Source of the DNA: Psychrobacillus mangrovi
GTDB lineage: Bacteria > Bacillota > Bacilli > Bacillales_A > Planococcaceae
Reading direction: 5' to 3'
DNA: 64,000 nucleotides
NCBI RefSeq assembly: GCF_037104765.1
Contig: NZ_JBAWSY010000001.1
Span: 248,001 to 312,000 of the forward strand
Positions within the stretch are counted from its first letter, which is position 1, and each line of letters begins with the position of its first letter. Shown one piece after another: positions 8,122 through 17,196 of this stretch. The notes beneath the pieces were generated by a model. It was not told the origin of the DNA, did not search any database, and saw nothing but the letters and a program-made list of their open reading frames with translations. The translations under genes and the position numbers were made by a program.

Positions 8122-9300
8122 TTAAGGATTAACTTTAGTGTTAAACACTTGCTCACCATTTACGAATTCGATGATAGTTGCTGATTTTATAGGATGATGA
8201 AATTCATCTACAGAGTATAATCCTGTAACTAGTTCTAAGTTGTCTGTTGCTTCAATCGCTTCTTTAATTTTTGTTCCATCCAATGAACCAGCACGTTCAA
8301 TCGCATCTTTTAAAAGATAAACTGTATCATATCCAAGTGCGTGGAATGAGTTTGGTGCTTCTCCATACTTTTCAGTAAACTTATCAGCAAAAGCTTTTGC
8401 TTTACCATCTGGATCTTCAGCAGAATAAGCAGTAATAATGAAAGTATTATTTAATGCATCTGCTCCAGCTAAGTCCACAATAGTAGGTGAATCCCAACCA
8501 TCAGCACCCATTAAAGGAACTGTTATTCCCAATTCGCGAGCTTGTTTTACGATTAACCCAACTTCTTCGTAATATCCTGGGATAAAGATGAATTCTGGAT
8601 TTGAAGCTTTAATACGTGTTAGAGTTGAACGGAAATCAGTATCTTTCGCAACATAAGATTCTTCTGCTACAATCGTTCCTCCAGCTGCTTCAAAGTCTTT
8701 AATGAAAGATTCTGCTAAACCTTTTGCATAATCACTTGCATTATCAGCGAACACAGCAGCATTTTTAACTTTTAACTCATTAGCAGCAAAGTTTGCAGCA
8801 ACTGTTCCTTGAAAAGGATCTATAAATGCAGTACGGAATGTGAATGGATTTACTTTTCCATTTTCTGCAACAGTTACTGTAGTACTCGTCCCAGACGGAG
8901 AAATCATTGGAGTTTTATTGTCCGTCGCAATTTGTACTTGCGCCACTGAGTTCCCGCTAGTTGCAGCACCGATAATAGCAGTAACTTTGTCTTGACTAAC
9001 TAATTTAATAGCTGCACTTGTTGCTTCTGCAGCATCAGATTTGTTATCTACTTTAATAAGTTCAATTTGTTTCCCATCTATACCGCCATCAGCATTGATT
9101 TCTTCAACAGCTAATTCTATTGCATCTGCCTCTGATGAACCATAGGATGCAACTGCTCCAGAAAGTTCAAGATTGGCACCGATTTTTATAGTGTCTCCCC
9201 CATCAGAGCTACTACCCTCTTCTCCACCTGAACATCCTGCAAGTATGCCTGTTAAAAGGGACGTTGCAAGGAAAAGTGAAGCGAATTTTTTTAATTTCAT
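8122..9300 (-). CDS. livK: Branched-chain amino acid-binding lipoprotein LivK/LivJ
   Basis: 392 residues. The N-terminus is a lipoprotein signal (MKLKKFASLFLATSLLTG) ending in the lipobox LAGC, so the mature protein is anchored outside the cell by its cysteine near residue 23. The rest is a type I periplasmic-binding fold: IKIGANLELSGAVASYGSSE, IGAATSGNSVAQVQI, MISPSGTSTTVT and later HALGYDTVYLLKDAIE. It delivers ligand to LivHMGF. It is the first gene of the operon, with a GGGGGT ribosome site, a promoter about 60 bases upstream and a possible CodY site between. Confidence 0.93.
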   Translation of the reverse strand: MKLKKFASLFLATSLLTGILAGCSGGEEGSSSDGGDTIKIGANLELSGAVASYGSSEADAIELAVEEINADGGIDGKQIELIKVDNKSDAAEATSAAIKLVSQDKVTAIIGAATSGNSVAQVQIATDNKTPMISPSGTSTTVTVAENGKVNPFTFRTAFIDPFQGTVAANFAANELKVKNAAVFADNASDYAKGLAESFIKDFEAAGGTIVAEESYVAKDTDFRSTLTRIKASNPEFIFIPGYYEEVGLIVKQARELGITVPLMGADGWDSPTIVDLAGADALNNTFIITAYSAEDPDGKAKAFADKFTEKYGEAPNSFHALGYDTVYLLKDAIERAGSLDGTKIKEAIEATDNLELVTGLYSVDEFHHPIKSATIIEFVNGEQVFNTKVNP

Positions 9301-9324
9301 AAATATTTTACCCCCTGTTTTTTG

Positions 9325-9339
9325 ATAGTTCTGAAAATA
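9325..9339 (-). promoter_or_regulatory. Candidate CodY box in the livK leader
   Basis: The minus strand reads TATTTTCAGAACTAT, which matches 11 of 15 positions of the CodY consensus AATTTTCWGAAAATT. It lies between the predicted promoter and the livK start, where CodY could block transcription. Branched-chain amino acid importers are classic CodY targets in Bacillales. Four mismatches in an AT-rich genome keep this tentative. Confidence 0.35.
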
Positions 9340-9360
9340 TAAGCTATACTACTTTTCTTT

Positions 9361-9389
9361 TTATAATAAGTATTTTCTCAGACTATCAA
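9361..9389 (-). promoter_or_regulatory. Candidate promoter of the liv operon
   Basis: On the minus strand, TTGATA is followed after 17 bases by TTATAA, about 60 bases upstream of the livK ATG. Spacing is ideal; the -10 is imperfect. Confidence 0.4.
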
Positions 9390-9659
9390 TATATTGTTTT
9401 GAACAATCTCATTGTAAAACAAACTTCAAAATCAGTCTATACTAATTTTTCGATTAATTCTCAAATTTCTATCATTACATTAATATAGTATTTAGACTTA
9501 CATCAAAAGACCTTGATAATACTGAGATTGTATTATTTCACCACTCTAAACATAGTACTTTCGAATCATTTTTTATTTTAATCGAGAGAATCTAAATAAC
9601 TCTATTATTCTCACTAATAAAATAATTAATTTTAAAAAATTCTAAATATAATGATTGTT
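9390..9659. other. Intergenic spacer, no gene seen
   Basis: Very AT-rich spacer between the divergent livK and pepF promoters. No open frame with a ribosome site, no repeat and no structured RNA was recognised. Confidence 0.5.
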
Positions 9660-9688
9660 TTTACTTTTAATCTTCTGTTCGTTATACT
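9660..9688 (+). promoter_or_regulatory. Candidate pepF promoter
   Basis: TTTACT, a 17-base spacer and TATACT form a good SigA-type promoter about 40 bases before the pepF ATG at 9729. It also shows that the longer reading frame beginning at 9651 is not the real start. Confidence 0.55.
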
Positions 9689-9728
9689 ATTAACTAGTTC
9701 GACATCCGTAATAATTAGGAGTGATAAA

Positions 9729-11535
9729 ATGGTTAAAAGCTTACCGAAAAGATCAGATGTAATATTAGAAGAAACTTGGAATTTGAAAGACTTGTTTAAA
9801 ACGGAAGAAGATTTCAATAATTCTTTAATGGAAATTGAGAAATTGGCAGTGATTTTCGAGGAAAAATATAAAGGAAAGATTAATCAGCCGTCTATTATTT
9901 TAAAAGCTTTAAATGATTATTCAGCTTTGTATGAAAAACTAACTCCTACCGGAACATTTGCTAGTTTATCTTTAAGTACAGACCAAGCAAATACAGACGC
10001 ACAAATGCGTGGAAGTAAATTCGCTTCACTCGCAGCAAAAGTTAGTAGTAAGGTTTCTTTTTTAACCAGTGAACTTGTAGAATTGCCTGATGAAGTTTTA
10101 CAAGAAGCTATAGTAGAGGGGCCTGAATATCAAAATTTTATACAAAAACTTATATTAAAAAAACAATATCAATTGCACCCTAAAGTTGAAAAGACTCTAG
10201 CAGCATTTTCTTCTACATTTAGTGCACCTTACAAATTGTATGATACAACTAAAATGTTAGATATATCTTTTAATGATTTCGAAGTGGATGGTACCTCCTA
10301 CCCCCTTAGTTATGTTCTGTTTGAAAATGATTGGGAAGCAGAATCTGACACAAATATAAGAAGAGAAGCTTTCAAATCCTTTTCTAATAAGTTAAAGGAT
10401 TATCAACATACGACAGCAAAAACATATGATATGCACTTACAAATAGAAAAAACAACGTCTGATTTAAGAGGATATAATTCTATATTTGACTACTTATTGT
10501 TAAACCAAGATGTCGATCGCAGTTTATATGATCGTCAAATCGATTTAATTATGAAGGAACTTGCACCTCATATGCGAAAATATGCAAAGCTTCTGCAACA
10601 AGTACACGGATTAGACAAAATGACTTTTGCTGATTTAAAAATCTCGCTGGATCCTTCCTATGAGCCTAAAATCACAATTGAGGAGTCAAAAAAATATATT
10701 ATTGAAGCACTAGGGGTAATGGGTGAGGAATATCTAGACATGGTTGAACGCTCCTATAAAGAGCGATGGATTGATTTTGCTCAAAACACTGGCAAATCAA
10801 CTGGTGCCTTTTGTTCAAGTCCCTACGGCAACCACCCTTACATTCTTATTTCATGGTCTAGCAGAATGAACGAAGTATTCGTACTGGCACATGAATTAGG
10901 CCATGCAGGTCATTTCTTCCATGCAAATAAAGAGCAAAATATATTTAATGCTCGCCCTTCTTTGTATTTTATAGAGGCTCCTTCTACAATGAATGAAATG
11001 CTCATGGCCAATCATTTATTAGAAAACTCAGAGGACCCAAAATTTAAAAGGTGGGTAATTTCTTCTATAGTAGCTAGAACATACTATCATAATTTCGTTA
11101 CACACTTATTAGAGGCTGCTTATCAAAGAAAGGTTTATGAAAGAATTGATGAAGGACTACCAGTTAATGCACAAATATTAAATGAATATAAAAGAAGTGT
11201 ATTAGAAGAATTCTGGGGCGATGCAGTAGAAATAACGGATGGTGCTGAATTGACATGGATGAGACAACCTCACTATTACATGGGTCTATACCCATATACG
11301 TATAGCGCAGGTCTAACTATCTCCTCAAGTATCCAAACGCATCTTAAATGAAGGTCAACCTGCTGTAGATGACTGGATCAACGTATTAAAAGTCGGTGGT
11401 ACAAAGTCTCCTATTGAACTGGCAAATATGGCTGGAATAGATATTACGACGGAACAACCTTTAAGAGATACAATTGCTTATATCGGATCCTTAATTGATG
11501 AATTAATTGTTCTAACAGACGAAATCAATAAATAA
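9729..11535 (+). pseudogene. pepF: Oligoendopeptidase F, frameshifted near the C-terminus
   Basis: M3 family zinc metallopeptidase that cleaves short peptides in the cytosol. The start is ATG 9729 behind AGGAG. The catalytic motif LAHELGHAGHFFH (HExxH) and the downstream glutamate region APSTMNEMLMANHLL are intact. The first frame stops at 11351 just after YSAGLTISSSIQ. The expected continuation (RILNEGQPAVDDW, then GGTKSPIELANMAGIDITT, ending LTDEINK) is read one frame over, from about 11338 to the TAA at 11535. The family usually has five residues between GLTIS and RIL; here there are four plus one base, which fits loss of two A from a CAAAAACGC run. About 65 conserved residues are lost as read, so the product is probably unstable, unless this is a sequencing error. 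Confidence 0.85.
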
Positions 11536-11540
11536 AAAAG

Positions 11541-11568
11541 AAAGCTAAACCAATTATGGTTTAGCTTT
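11541..11568. terminator. Palindromic terminator after pepF, copy 1 of a 28-bp repeat
   Basis: Twelve-base perfect arms (AAAGCTAAACCA and its complement) around ATTA, followed by a T run, terminate pepF. Positions 11543-11570 are identical to 14653-14680 at the end of the DHA2 exporter gene. The two copies bracket the LysR/MFS block. Confidence 0.8.
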
Positions 11569-11648
11569 TTGTCTGGGTCCCGTTGTTAACTTACTCTAGC
11601 TTCGTAATTAAAATAATTCATAACTTTTTTTATAAACTTGTTGTTTTT

Positions 11649-12557
11649 TTATATTTCGGATTTATAATTTAAAAATTTATTCTGCATTTCTTCAAAAAAT
11701 ATATTAGCAGCATTAGAAAAAACTTGATGTTTCTTCCAAACTATATTTAAGCCAGATTCAAGTCTTGGCTCCAGTGGTCTAAAGCAAAGGTTACTATCAC
11801 TAGATGTATTTACTATTTTATCAATGGTGACTGCATAACCGATACCTTCTTCAACCATTAAAGCAGCATTAAATGCGAGGTTATATGTAGTTACAACATT
11901 TAATTTATCATAATCTTCACCAAACCACTCAGAAAATTCATTTCTAGATAATCCCTGTTTCATAGCCTGCCTTGAAAAGAGAAGCGGAACATCTAATAAA
12001 TCAGCCTTTTGTATGCTTTTTTTGACAGCTAGAGGACTATCTTTTCTCATTATAACTCCCCATACATCTTTGGCTGGGATATTGATATAATTGTATTTTG
12101 ACAAATCTGCTGGTTGAATTAGAATTCCAAAATCAAGTAATCCCTTATCAAGTTGCTCCGTCACATCATCAGAGTTTCCACTGTAAAGATGAAATCTGAT
12201 ATTAGGATATTTAAACCGTAAACCTTTTACTATCTGTGCAATTAGTTTCATTGCATCTGTTTCCCCACCACCTATGTAAACATCCCCACCTATTGTTTCT
12301 TCCATAGAGTTAAACTCTTCTTCTACCTTAGCGACCATATCAATGATTTCTTCTGCTCTCTTTCTTAAAATCATTCCTTCGTCTGTAAGAACAATATTGT
12401 GACTTTTTCGGATAAATAATTTTTTCCCCAACTCTTCCTCTAACTCTTTTAATTGTCTCGACAAAGTTGGTTGTGTAACATGCAAGACATTTGCTGCTCC
12501 AGTAATACTTCCTTCTCTTGCGATAGTAAGAAAATAACGCAAAACTCTAAACTCCAT
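11649..12557 (-). CDS. LysR family transcriptional regulator
   Basis: 302 residues with a standard N-terminal winged helix-turn-helix (MEFRVLRYFLTIAREGSITGA through TQPTLSRQLKELEEELGKKLF) and a C-terminal periplasmic-binding-like effector domain from about residue 90. A GGAGG site precedes the ATG. LysR proteins usually control the divergent neighbour. Here that side holds a 515-base gene-free region with a 13-codon relic and then an MFS transporter. The effector is unknown. The YwqM/YybE type of subfamily is plausible but not proven. Confidence 0.9.
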   Translation of the reverse strand: MEFRVLRYFLTIAREGSITGAANVLHVTQPTLSRQLKELEEELGKKLFIRKSHNIVLTDEGMILRKRAEEIIDMVAKVEEEFNSMEETIGGDVYIGGGETDAMKLIAQIVKGLRFKYPNIRFHLYSGNSDDVTEQLDKGLLDFGILIQPADLSKYNYINIPAKDVWGVIMRKDSPLAVKKSIQKADLLDVPLLFSRQAMKQGLSRNEFSEWFGEDYDKLNVVTTYNLAFNAALMVEEGIGYAVTIDKIVNTSSDSNLCFRPLEPRLESGLNIVWKKHQVFSNAANIFFEEMQNKFLNYKSEI

Positions 12558-13073
12558 AATACAGTCCTCCTTATACTATTTTATTATACGCATTATTATA
12601 TACCTTACAAGCATATCACTTCATAAGATATAAGTATTTGTAATGATTGATAAGAGAAAATATAATTAATAACGAAGGAGGTAATAATTTGGATTACATC
12701 GCAAAAGAAAATGTTGGGAATACTTAGTTTCTATCGAAATTTTCTATACGCGCTATGCTGATTGCCATACACAACTCAAAATTCACAAAAAATAAAGCTT
12801 ATAGAAAATCATTACAACTAGTCTAGACTCTAACCGTAATTAAAATTCAATCCTAACAACCAATTTGCTGTATGACTTGTGTAATGCAGGTTATGCATAT
12901 TTCTTAATTGAATATTTATCATAACTTGTCCTCTGTTCCCTTTTGAGGATTTAAAAATGTCATAAATACAAGAGAATCCTATAACAAAACAAATTGTAGA
13001 AAGCTTTTAAACTGTAAGTAACTGCTCTTATTATTGATTGAGGGGCATTTTTTAAGAAAGGAGTGTTATTTTT
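12558..13073. other. Gene-free region between LysR and MFS genes
   Basis: 516 bases with no full gene. It contains a strong ribosome site (GAAGGAGG at 12674-12681) followed by a 12-residue frame (listed separately). The remainder has many stops in all frames and looks like eroded sequence. No transposase fragment was recognised. Confidence 0.5.
12689..12727 (+). pseudogene. Possible 5' relic of a deleted LysR target gene
   Basis: TTG start seven bases after a near-perfect GAAGGAGG, encoding MDYIAKENVGNT and then TAG. The position, divergent from the LysR gene with about 130 bases between starts, is where the regulated gene would normally begin. It may be the stub of a lost gene or a short leader peptide. 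No homologue is recognised. Confidence 0.3.
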
Positions 13074-14306
13074 TTGGTAAAACAAAAAAATTTACTAATA
13101 TTTATTTTAACAGTTGGGGTTTTCGGTATCTTAAATACCGAAATGGGTTTTATTGGGATATTACCTGAAATTGCTGATCACTTCAATGTTAGTGTTTCAA
13201 CAGCGGGATGGTTGGTAAGCATTTTTGCAATAGGTGTTGCAATATCAGGTCCAACAATGCCGTTATTATTTTCAGGGATCAATCGAAAGAAAGTGATGGT
13301 GCTTGTATTAAGTGTGTTTGTTCTGGGGAACATCATATCTATATTTACATCTAATTTTATCGTTTTGTTAATTGCCCGAATAATTCCAGCCCTTTTTCAT
13401 CCAGTCTATGTTTCTTTGGCGTTTTCCGTCGCTGCTGATTCGGTTAGCAAAGAGGAAGCTCCAAGACCAGTATCAAAGATTTTTATAGGTGTGTCTGCGG
13501 GGATGGTAGTCGGCGTTCCAATCGTGAGTTTCATTGCTAGCGTGTCTAATTTGCAAATAGCGATGGCATTTTTTGCTATTGTTAATATCATTGTACTTAT
13601 TGCTACATTATTATTTGTTCCGTCCATACCTGTTAAAGAAAAAATCTCCTACGGTAGTCAATTAAATGTCTTAAAAAAATCGATTACATGGTTGTCTATT
13701 ATAGTTGTCATTTTATTAAACTCGGCTATTTTTGGGGTTTATAGCTATCTTGCAGTGTATTTACAAACCATTACGAATACATCAGCAAATATAACTACTT
13801 TAATATTATTCATTTTTGGTGCTGCCAATATTATCGGTAACATTTTGGCCGGAAGACTACTTACCTTTAATCCCATAAAAACAATAGTATCTCTTCCTAT
13901 TCTATTGGGAGTTGTTTATATCATACTATTTTTCACGGGACAATTTACCTTACCGATGGCAATTATTACTTTAATTTGGGGAATACTAGCCGGTATAGCA
14001 GCAAACATTAATCAATATGTGGTTACATCTTCAGTACCTGAAGCTCCTGACTTTGCGAACGGCTTGTTTTTATCATCCGCAAATATAGGAACGACCATTG
14101 GTTCAGCTGTGGGAGGCTTATTCATCTCAGCAATGGGAACACAATACGTTGTACTAGCAGGAATATTATCCATAATATTGAGTGTGGTGTTTATTTTGCT
14201 AAGAAACTACAAGTATAGTTCCGAAAAAAACTGTCGAGATGAGAGAAAAATCAGTGTGATCTTCATTGTAAAGAGTATTCTCTTCCGAGATACATTTTTC
14301 AATTAG
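13074..14306 (+). CDS. MFS transporter, DHA1 (AraJ/YdhP-like) family
   Basis: 410 residues beginning at TTG, ten bases after AAGGAG. Twelve hydrophobic helices, with NTEMGFIGILPEIADHF at the first loop and GPTMPLLFSGINRKKVM as the loop 2-3 motif, match the DHA1 drug/sugar efflux branch. The family exports drugs, sugars or purine-type compounds by proton antiport. After the last helix (ends about residue 378) there is an unusual basic tail, EKNCRDERKISVIFIVKSILF, which may come from a shifted frame or a nearby rearrangement. It probably belongs to the LysR-linked block enclosed by the 28-bp repeats. Substrate unknown. Confidence 0.85.
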   Translation: MVKQKNLLIFILTVGVFGILNTEMGFIGILPEIADHFNVSVSTAGWLVSIFAIGVAISGPTMPLLFSGINRKKVMVLVLSVFVLGNIISIFTSNFIVLLIARIIPALFHPVYVSLAFSVAADSVSKEEAPRPVSKIFIGVSAGMVVGVPIVSFIASVSNLQIAMAFFAIVNIIVLIATLLFVPSIPVKEKISYGSQLNVLKKSITWLSIIVVILLNSAIFGVYSYLAVYLQTITNTSANITTLILFIFGAANIIGNILAGRLLTFNPIKTIVSLPILLGVVYIILFFTGQFTLPMAIITLIWGILAGIAANINQYVVTSSVPEAPDFANGLFLSSANIGTTIGSAVGGLFISAMGTQYVVLAGILSIILSVVFILLRNYKYSSEKNCRDERKISVIFIVKSILFRDTFFN

Positions 14307-14450
14307 ATCAAGACAAGTGTTCTTTTTTTCTAAAAATGTGGTTCAATCTAAACTAATATTTAATTAGGTAAATAACCTGATGTATTACACAAATGAATAT
14401 TGATCCGGTAGATTCCTTAATCCTACACTCACCAACTCCAGAGGGAAAAG

Positions 14451-14562
14451 TGGGATAGTCGAGACCGTGGAATGAGCTTTGCGAAATTAATTTTTGCGAC
14501 GAGCTTGCGTAGGAGGAAAGGAAGCGTCTCTGCCCCGCTCGAAGAAAACGTCCGCCATGATC
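14451..14562. repeat. GC-rich intergenic repeat-like segment
   Basis: About 110 bases, clearly richer in GC than its surroundings, with an inner hairpin-like part (TTTGCGAAATT / AATTTTTGCGA) and the stretch CTGCCCCGCTCGAAGAAAAC. It has no open frame. Such segments resemble the dispersed intergenic repeats of Bacillales. Only this one clear copy is in the window, so the repeat nature is inferred from composition and memory. Confidence 0.4.
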
Positions 14563-14608
14563 GTAAATACCATCTCTATTTATCCTATTATTTATTTTAA
14601 AAGAAAAA

Positions 14609-14651
14609 AGACTATAGAAAACTCACAATCCTTAGAGTTTGTCTATAGTCT
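14609..14651 (-). terminator. Terminator of the DHA2 exporter gene
   Basis: AGACTATAG pairs with CTATAGTCT and AAACTC with GAGTTT. On the minus strand the hairpin is followed by TTTTTTCTTTT, giving a good intrinsic terminator for the gene ending at 14664. Confidence 0.7.
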
Positions 14652-14652
14652 G

Positions 14653-14680
14653 AGCTAAACCAATTATGGTTTAGCTTTTT
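14653..14680. repeat. Second copy of the 28-bp palindromic repeat
   Basis: Identical to 11543-11570. Its right half encodes the last residues (KKAKP) and stop codon of the DHA2 exporter, so this copy straddles the gene end. Flanking bases on both sides differ from copy 1, so identity is limited to the 28 bases. Confidence 0.8.
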
Positions 14681-16139
14681 TAAGTACATCTACTCTTTTT
14701 ACAAAGAAGGCCAATATTAAAGCAACCACTGTCACAAGAGTTGCTATAAAGAAGGTAAAGTTAATCCCCTCCAGCATCGCATTTTTACCCAATTCTACTT
14801 GGAATTGCATTAAACCTTCCGTGCTCGTAGGCACTTTTCCAGCTGCTGTCGCTTGAGATGTTAGTGCTATTGCTGAAGACTCCATTTTGGCATTCATAAT
14901 TGTTAAGAATATTGCTGAACCAATAGCACCTGAAACTTGTTGTAGCGTATTGTTCATAGCTGTACCATGTGGATTACTATTCATCGGTAACTGATTCAAT
15001 CCATTTGTCATAATTGGCATCATAATCATTGACATACCAAACATGCGGAAAGTATAAACTGCCATAATATAATAATAATCAGAATCTCGCGCTAAGTTAC
15101 TCATTAAATATGTTGCTACCGATGTTATAATCAACCCAATAATCGCTAAACTTCTAGCGCCATACTTATCAAATAGTCTTCCAGTTACTGGAGACATGAC
15201 TGCCATTGCAATAGCACCAGGAAGCATTAGTAAACCAGAATGAAAGGGAGAAATACCACGAATCGTTTGCACGTAAAGAGGTGTTAAAATCATCCCTGAA
15301 AACATTGCTGCAGAGACAACAATCGAAATGATTGAGGACAAAGCAAACATTGGATATTTATATATTCTTACATCCAACATCGGTTCATCTAATTTCAATT
15401 GTCTCCATATGAAAACAATCAACGATATAAATCCGATAATAATTGTTCCGTATACTATCGGGGCATCCCACCCTTTATCTCCCGCAGTACTAAAACCATA
15501 TAGCAACGCTCCAAAACCGATACTGGATAATATCAATGAAAATACATCCAGATTGACTTTACTATTTGGAGTAATATTACGTAACTTAAAGATAGCAAAC
15601 AATAATACAATTATTGCAAACGGCAAAATTATTTCAAATAATACACGCCATTCATAATGCTCTAGGATGAAACCTGATAAAGTAGGTCCAATAGCCGGTG
15701 CTAATATCATAACTAAACCGAACATACCCATAGCAGATCCGCGGCGTTCAATTGGAAATGCGGTTAACATAACATTCATTAGTAAAGGCATCATCATTGC
15801 TGATCCAGCTGCCTGAATCATACGTGCTGAAATTAAAACCCAAAATTCTGGTGCAAGAGCTGCAAGTGCTGTACCTGCAGTAAATAATAACATAGCTGTA
15901 ATATACAACTTTCTATTAGAAAACCTCTGAACGAAAAATGCACTAGCTGGTACTAAAATTCCGTTCACTAACATATAACCTGTTGTTAGCCATTGTACAA
16001 CTGAAGGTTTTACTTGAAATTCTGTCATAATAGTTGGTAGAGCTACATTAAGTAGTGTATTATTCAAAAAAGCGATGAATGCTCCAACAAATAGGATCGC
16101 AATCATAGCATATGGTGGTTTTTGTTGTTCGTCGTTCAT
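14664..16139 (-). CDS. DHA2 family (EmrB/QacA-type) multidrug MFS exporter
   Basis: 491 residues with 14 hydrophobic helices, the normal DHA2 size. Family motifs are present: NNTLLNVALPTIMTEF (motif D1), WLTTGYMLVNGILVP, the loop 2-3 motif RFSNRKLYI, AIGPTLSGFILEHYEWRVLF (motif C with GPTLSG) and SGAIGSAIF late in the protein. The closest named relatives are LmrB/Mdr-type exporters. The ATG lies ten bases after AGGGGG. The gene is divergent from a TetR regulator 170 bases away, which is the usual arrangement for a repressor-controlled drug pump. Substrate not known. Confidence 0.9.
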   Translation of the reverse strand: MNDEQQKPPYAMIAILFVGAFIAFLNNTLLNVALPTIMTEFQVKPSVVQWLTTGYMLVNGILVPASAFFVQRFSNRKLYITAMLLFTAGTALAALAPEFWVLISARMIQAAGSAMMMPLLMNVMLTAFPIERRGSAMGMFGLVMILAPAIGPTLSGFILEHYEWRVLFEIILPFAIIVLLFAIFKLRNITPNSKVNLDVFSLILSSIGFGALLYGFSTAGDKGWDAPIVYGTIIIGFISLIVFIWRQLKLDEPMLDVRIYKYPMFALSSIISIVVSAAMFSGMILTPLYVQTIRGISPFHSGLLMLPGAIAMAVMSPVTGRLFDKYGARSLAIIGLIITSVATYLMSNLARDSDYYYIMAVYTFRMFGMSMIMMPIMTNGLNQLPMNSNPHGTAMNNTLQQVSGAIGSAIFLTIMNAKMESSAIALTSQATAAGKVPTSTEGLMQFQVELGKNAMLEGINFTFFIATLVTVVALILAFFVKRVDVLKKAKP

Positions 16140-16311
16140 TAATCATGTTCCCCCTAAGTTATTTCTTCTCTGTATTACAACACTTTGACTATTTTATACG
16201 CATCGTCCAAAAAAATCAATTAAAATATTTTTATTCAATTAATATAGTTTGATAAACACAGTTTCAACGGTTAGAATGAGAATTATACTATTAGTCCAAA
16301 GGTGAAAAAAC

Positions 16312-17196
16312 ATGCATACAAAAAAAAGAAATGTCTTACTAGCAGCTCAACATCTATTTATTGAAAAGGGTTTTAGATCTACTTCAGTTCGGGATATTAT
16401 TGATGAAGCAAAAATTTCAAAGGGGACCTTTTATAATTATTTTTCCTCTAAAAATGACTGCATTGTAGCCATAATTGAAAACGCCAGAGAGGAAACTTTG
16501 ATTAAAAGAAGAGCTTTGGATAATCCTCAAAATGCCTCCGATGTGAATGTTTTGATCGAGCAATTATCAGTACGAATGAATATTTATCAAGAACAGAAAC
16601 TATTACATCTTTTTGCATCTATTATTCATTCACAGGATATTGAGTTGAGAGATTTAATAAAAAAGAATTACTTTGAAGAAATCAGTTGGCTTTCGAAAAG
16701 AATTGTAGACATATATGGGGAGCAAACAAAAAATGTCTCTACTGACTGTGCAGTGCTCGCACTAGGAATGATCCAGCATTTGCAACACCCCTGGATCAAA
16801 CAAGGAGCAAAAATATCTTTTGAACAATTAATTCGTTTTGTCATGAGAAGAATTGAAGCAATTATTTATGACATGACAGAAACCAACGATTGTCTTTTAA
16901 ACAAGTCGCTCTTTGACCTTAATAAAGTTGATGAAATCAAATCAAAAAAACAAGTAATTGAGCAATTAGAAAATTTTTATTTAGAAGAAAAAGAGAAGAT
17001 GGAACAAAACGTTAAGCAAGCAATTGAATATATAGCAGAAGAACTATCTAGAGAACAGCCGCGTCTTTTTTTAATTGAAAAAATCGTACCAACCATTACT
17101 GAAGCTTTTAATGGCACGTCTTTGGAACAAAAATCTATAAGCCTTGTTTATGATTTATGGCAACTATTAGACAAGTTGGGAGCTGACTATAAGTGA
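16312..17196 (+). CDS. TetR/AcrR family regulator with long C-terminal domain
   Basis: 294 residues. The first 50 form a TetR helix-turn-helix: AAQHLFIEKGFRSTSVRDI followed by AKISKGTFYNYFSSKNDCIVAI. The ligand-binding part is about 100 residues longer than in ordinary TetR proteins. AAGGTG precedes the ATG. Its divergence from the DHA2 exporter indicates it represses that gene and probably its own, with an inducer that the pump exports. The stop overlaps the start of a 91-residue gene, so both are co-translated. Confidence 0.9.
   Translation: MHTKKRNVLLAAQHLFIEKGFRSTSVRDIIDEAKISKGTFYNYFSSKNDCIVAIIENAREETLIKRRALDNPQNASDVNVLIEQLSVRMNIYQEQKLLHLFASIIHSQDIELRDLIKKNYFEEISWLSKRIVDIYGEQTKNVSTDCAVLALGMIQHLQHPWIKQGAKISFEQLIRFVMRRIEAIIYDMTETNDCLLNKSLFDLNKVDEIKSKKQVIEQLENFYLEEKEKMEQNVKQAIEYIAEELSREQPRLFLIEKIVPTITEAFNGTSLEQKSISLVYDLWQLLDKLGADYK

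Noticed and set aside
9651..9728. Longer N-terminus for pepF starting at 9651
   Set aside because: The predicted promoter lies at 9660-9688, inside this stretch, and the ATG at 9729 has a good AGGAG site.
11541..14680. Composite transposon or phage attachment bracket
   Set aside because: No transposase or integrase gene or fragment was found between the two palindromes; kept only as a repeat-bracketed block.
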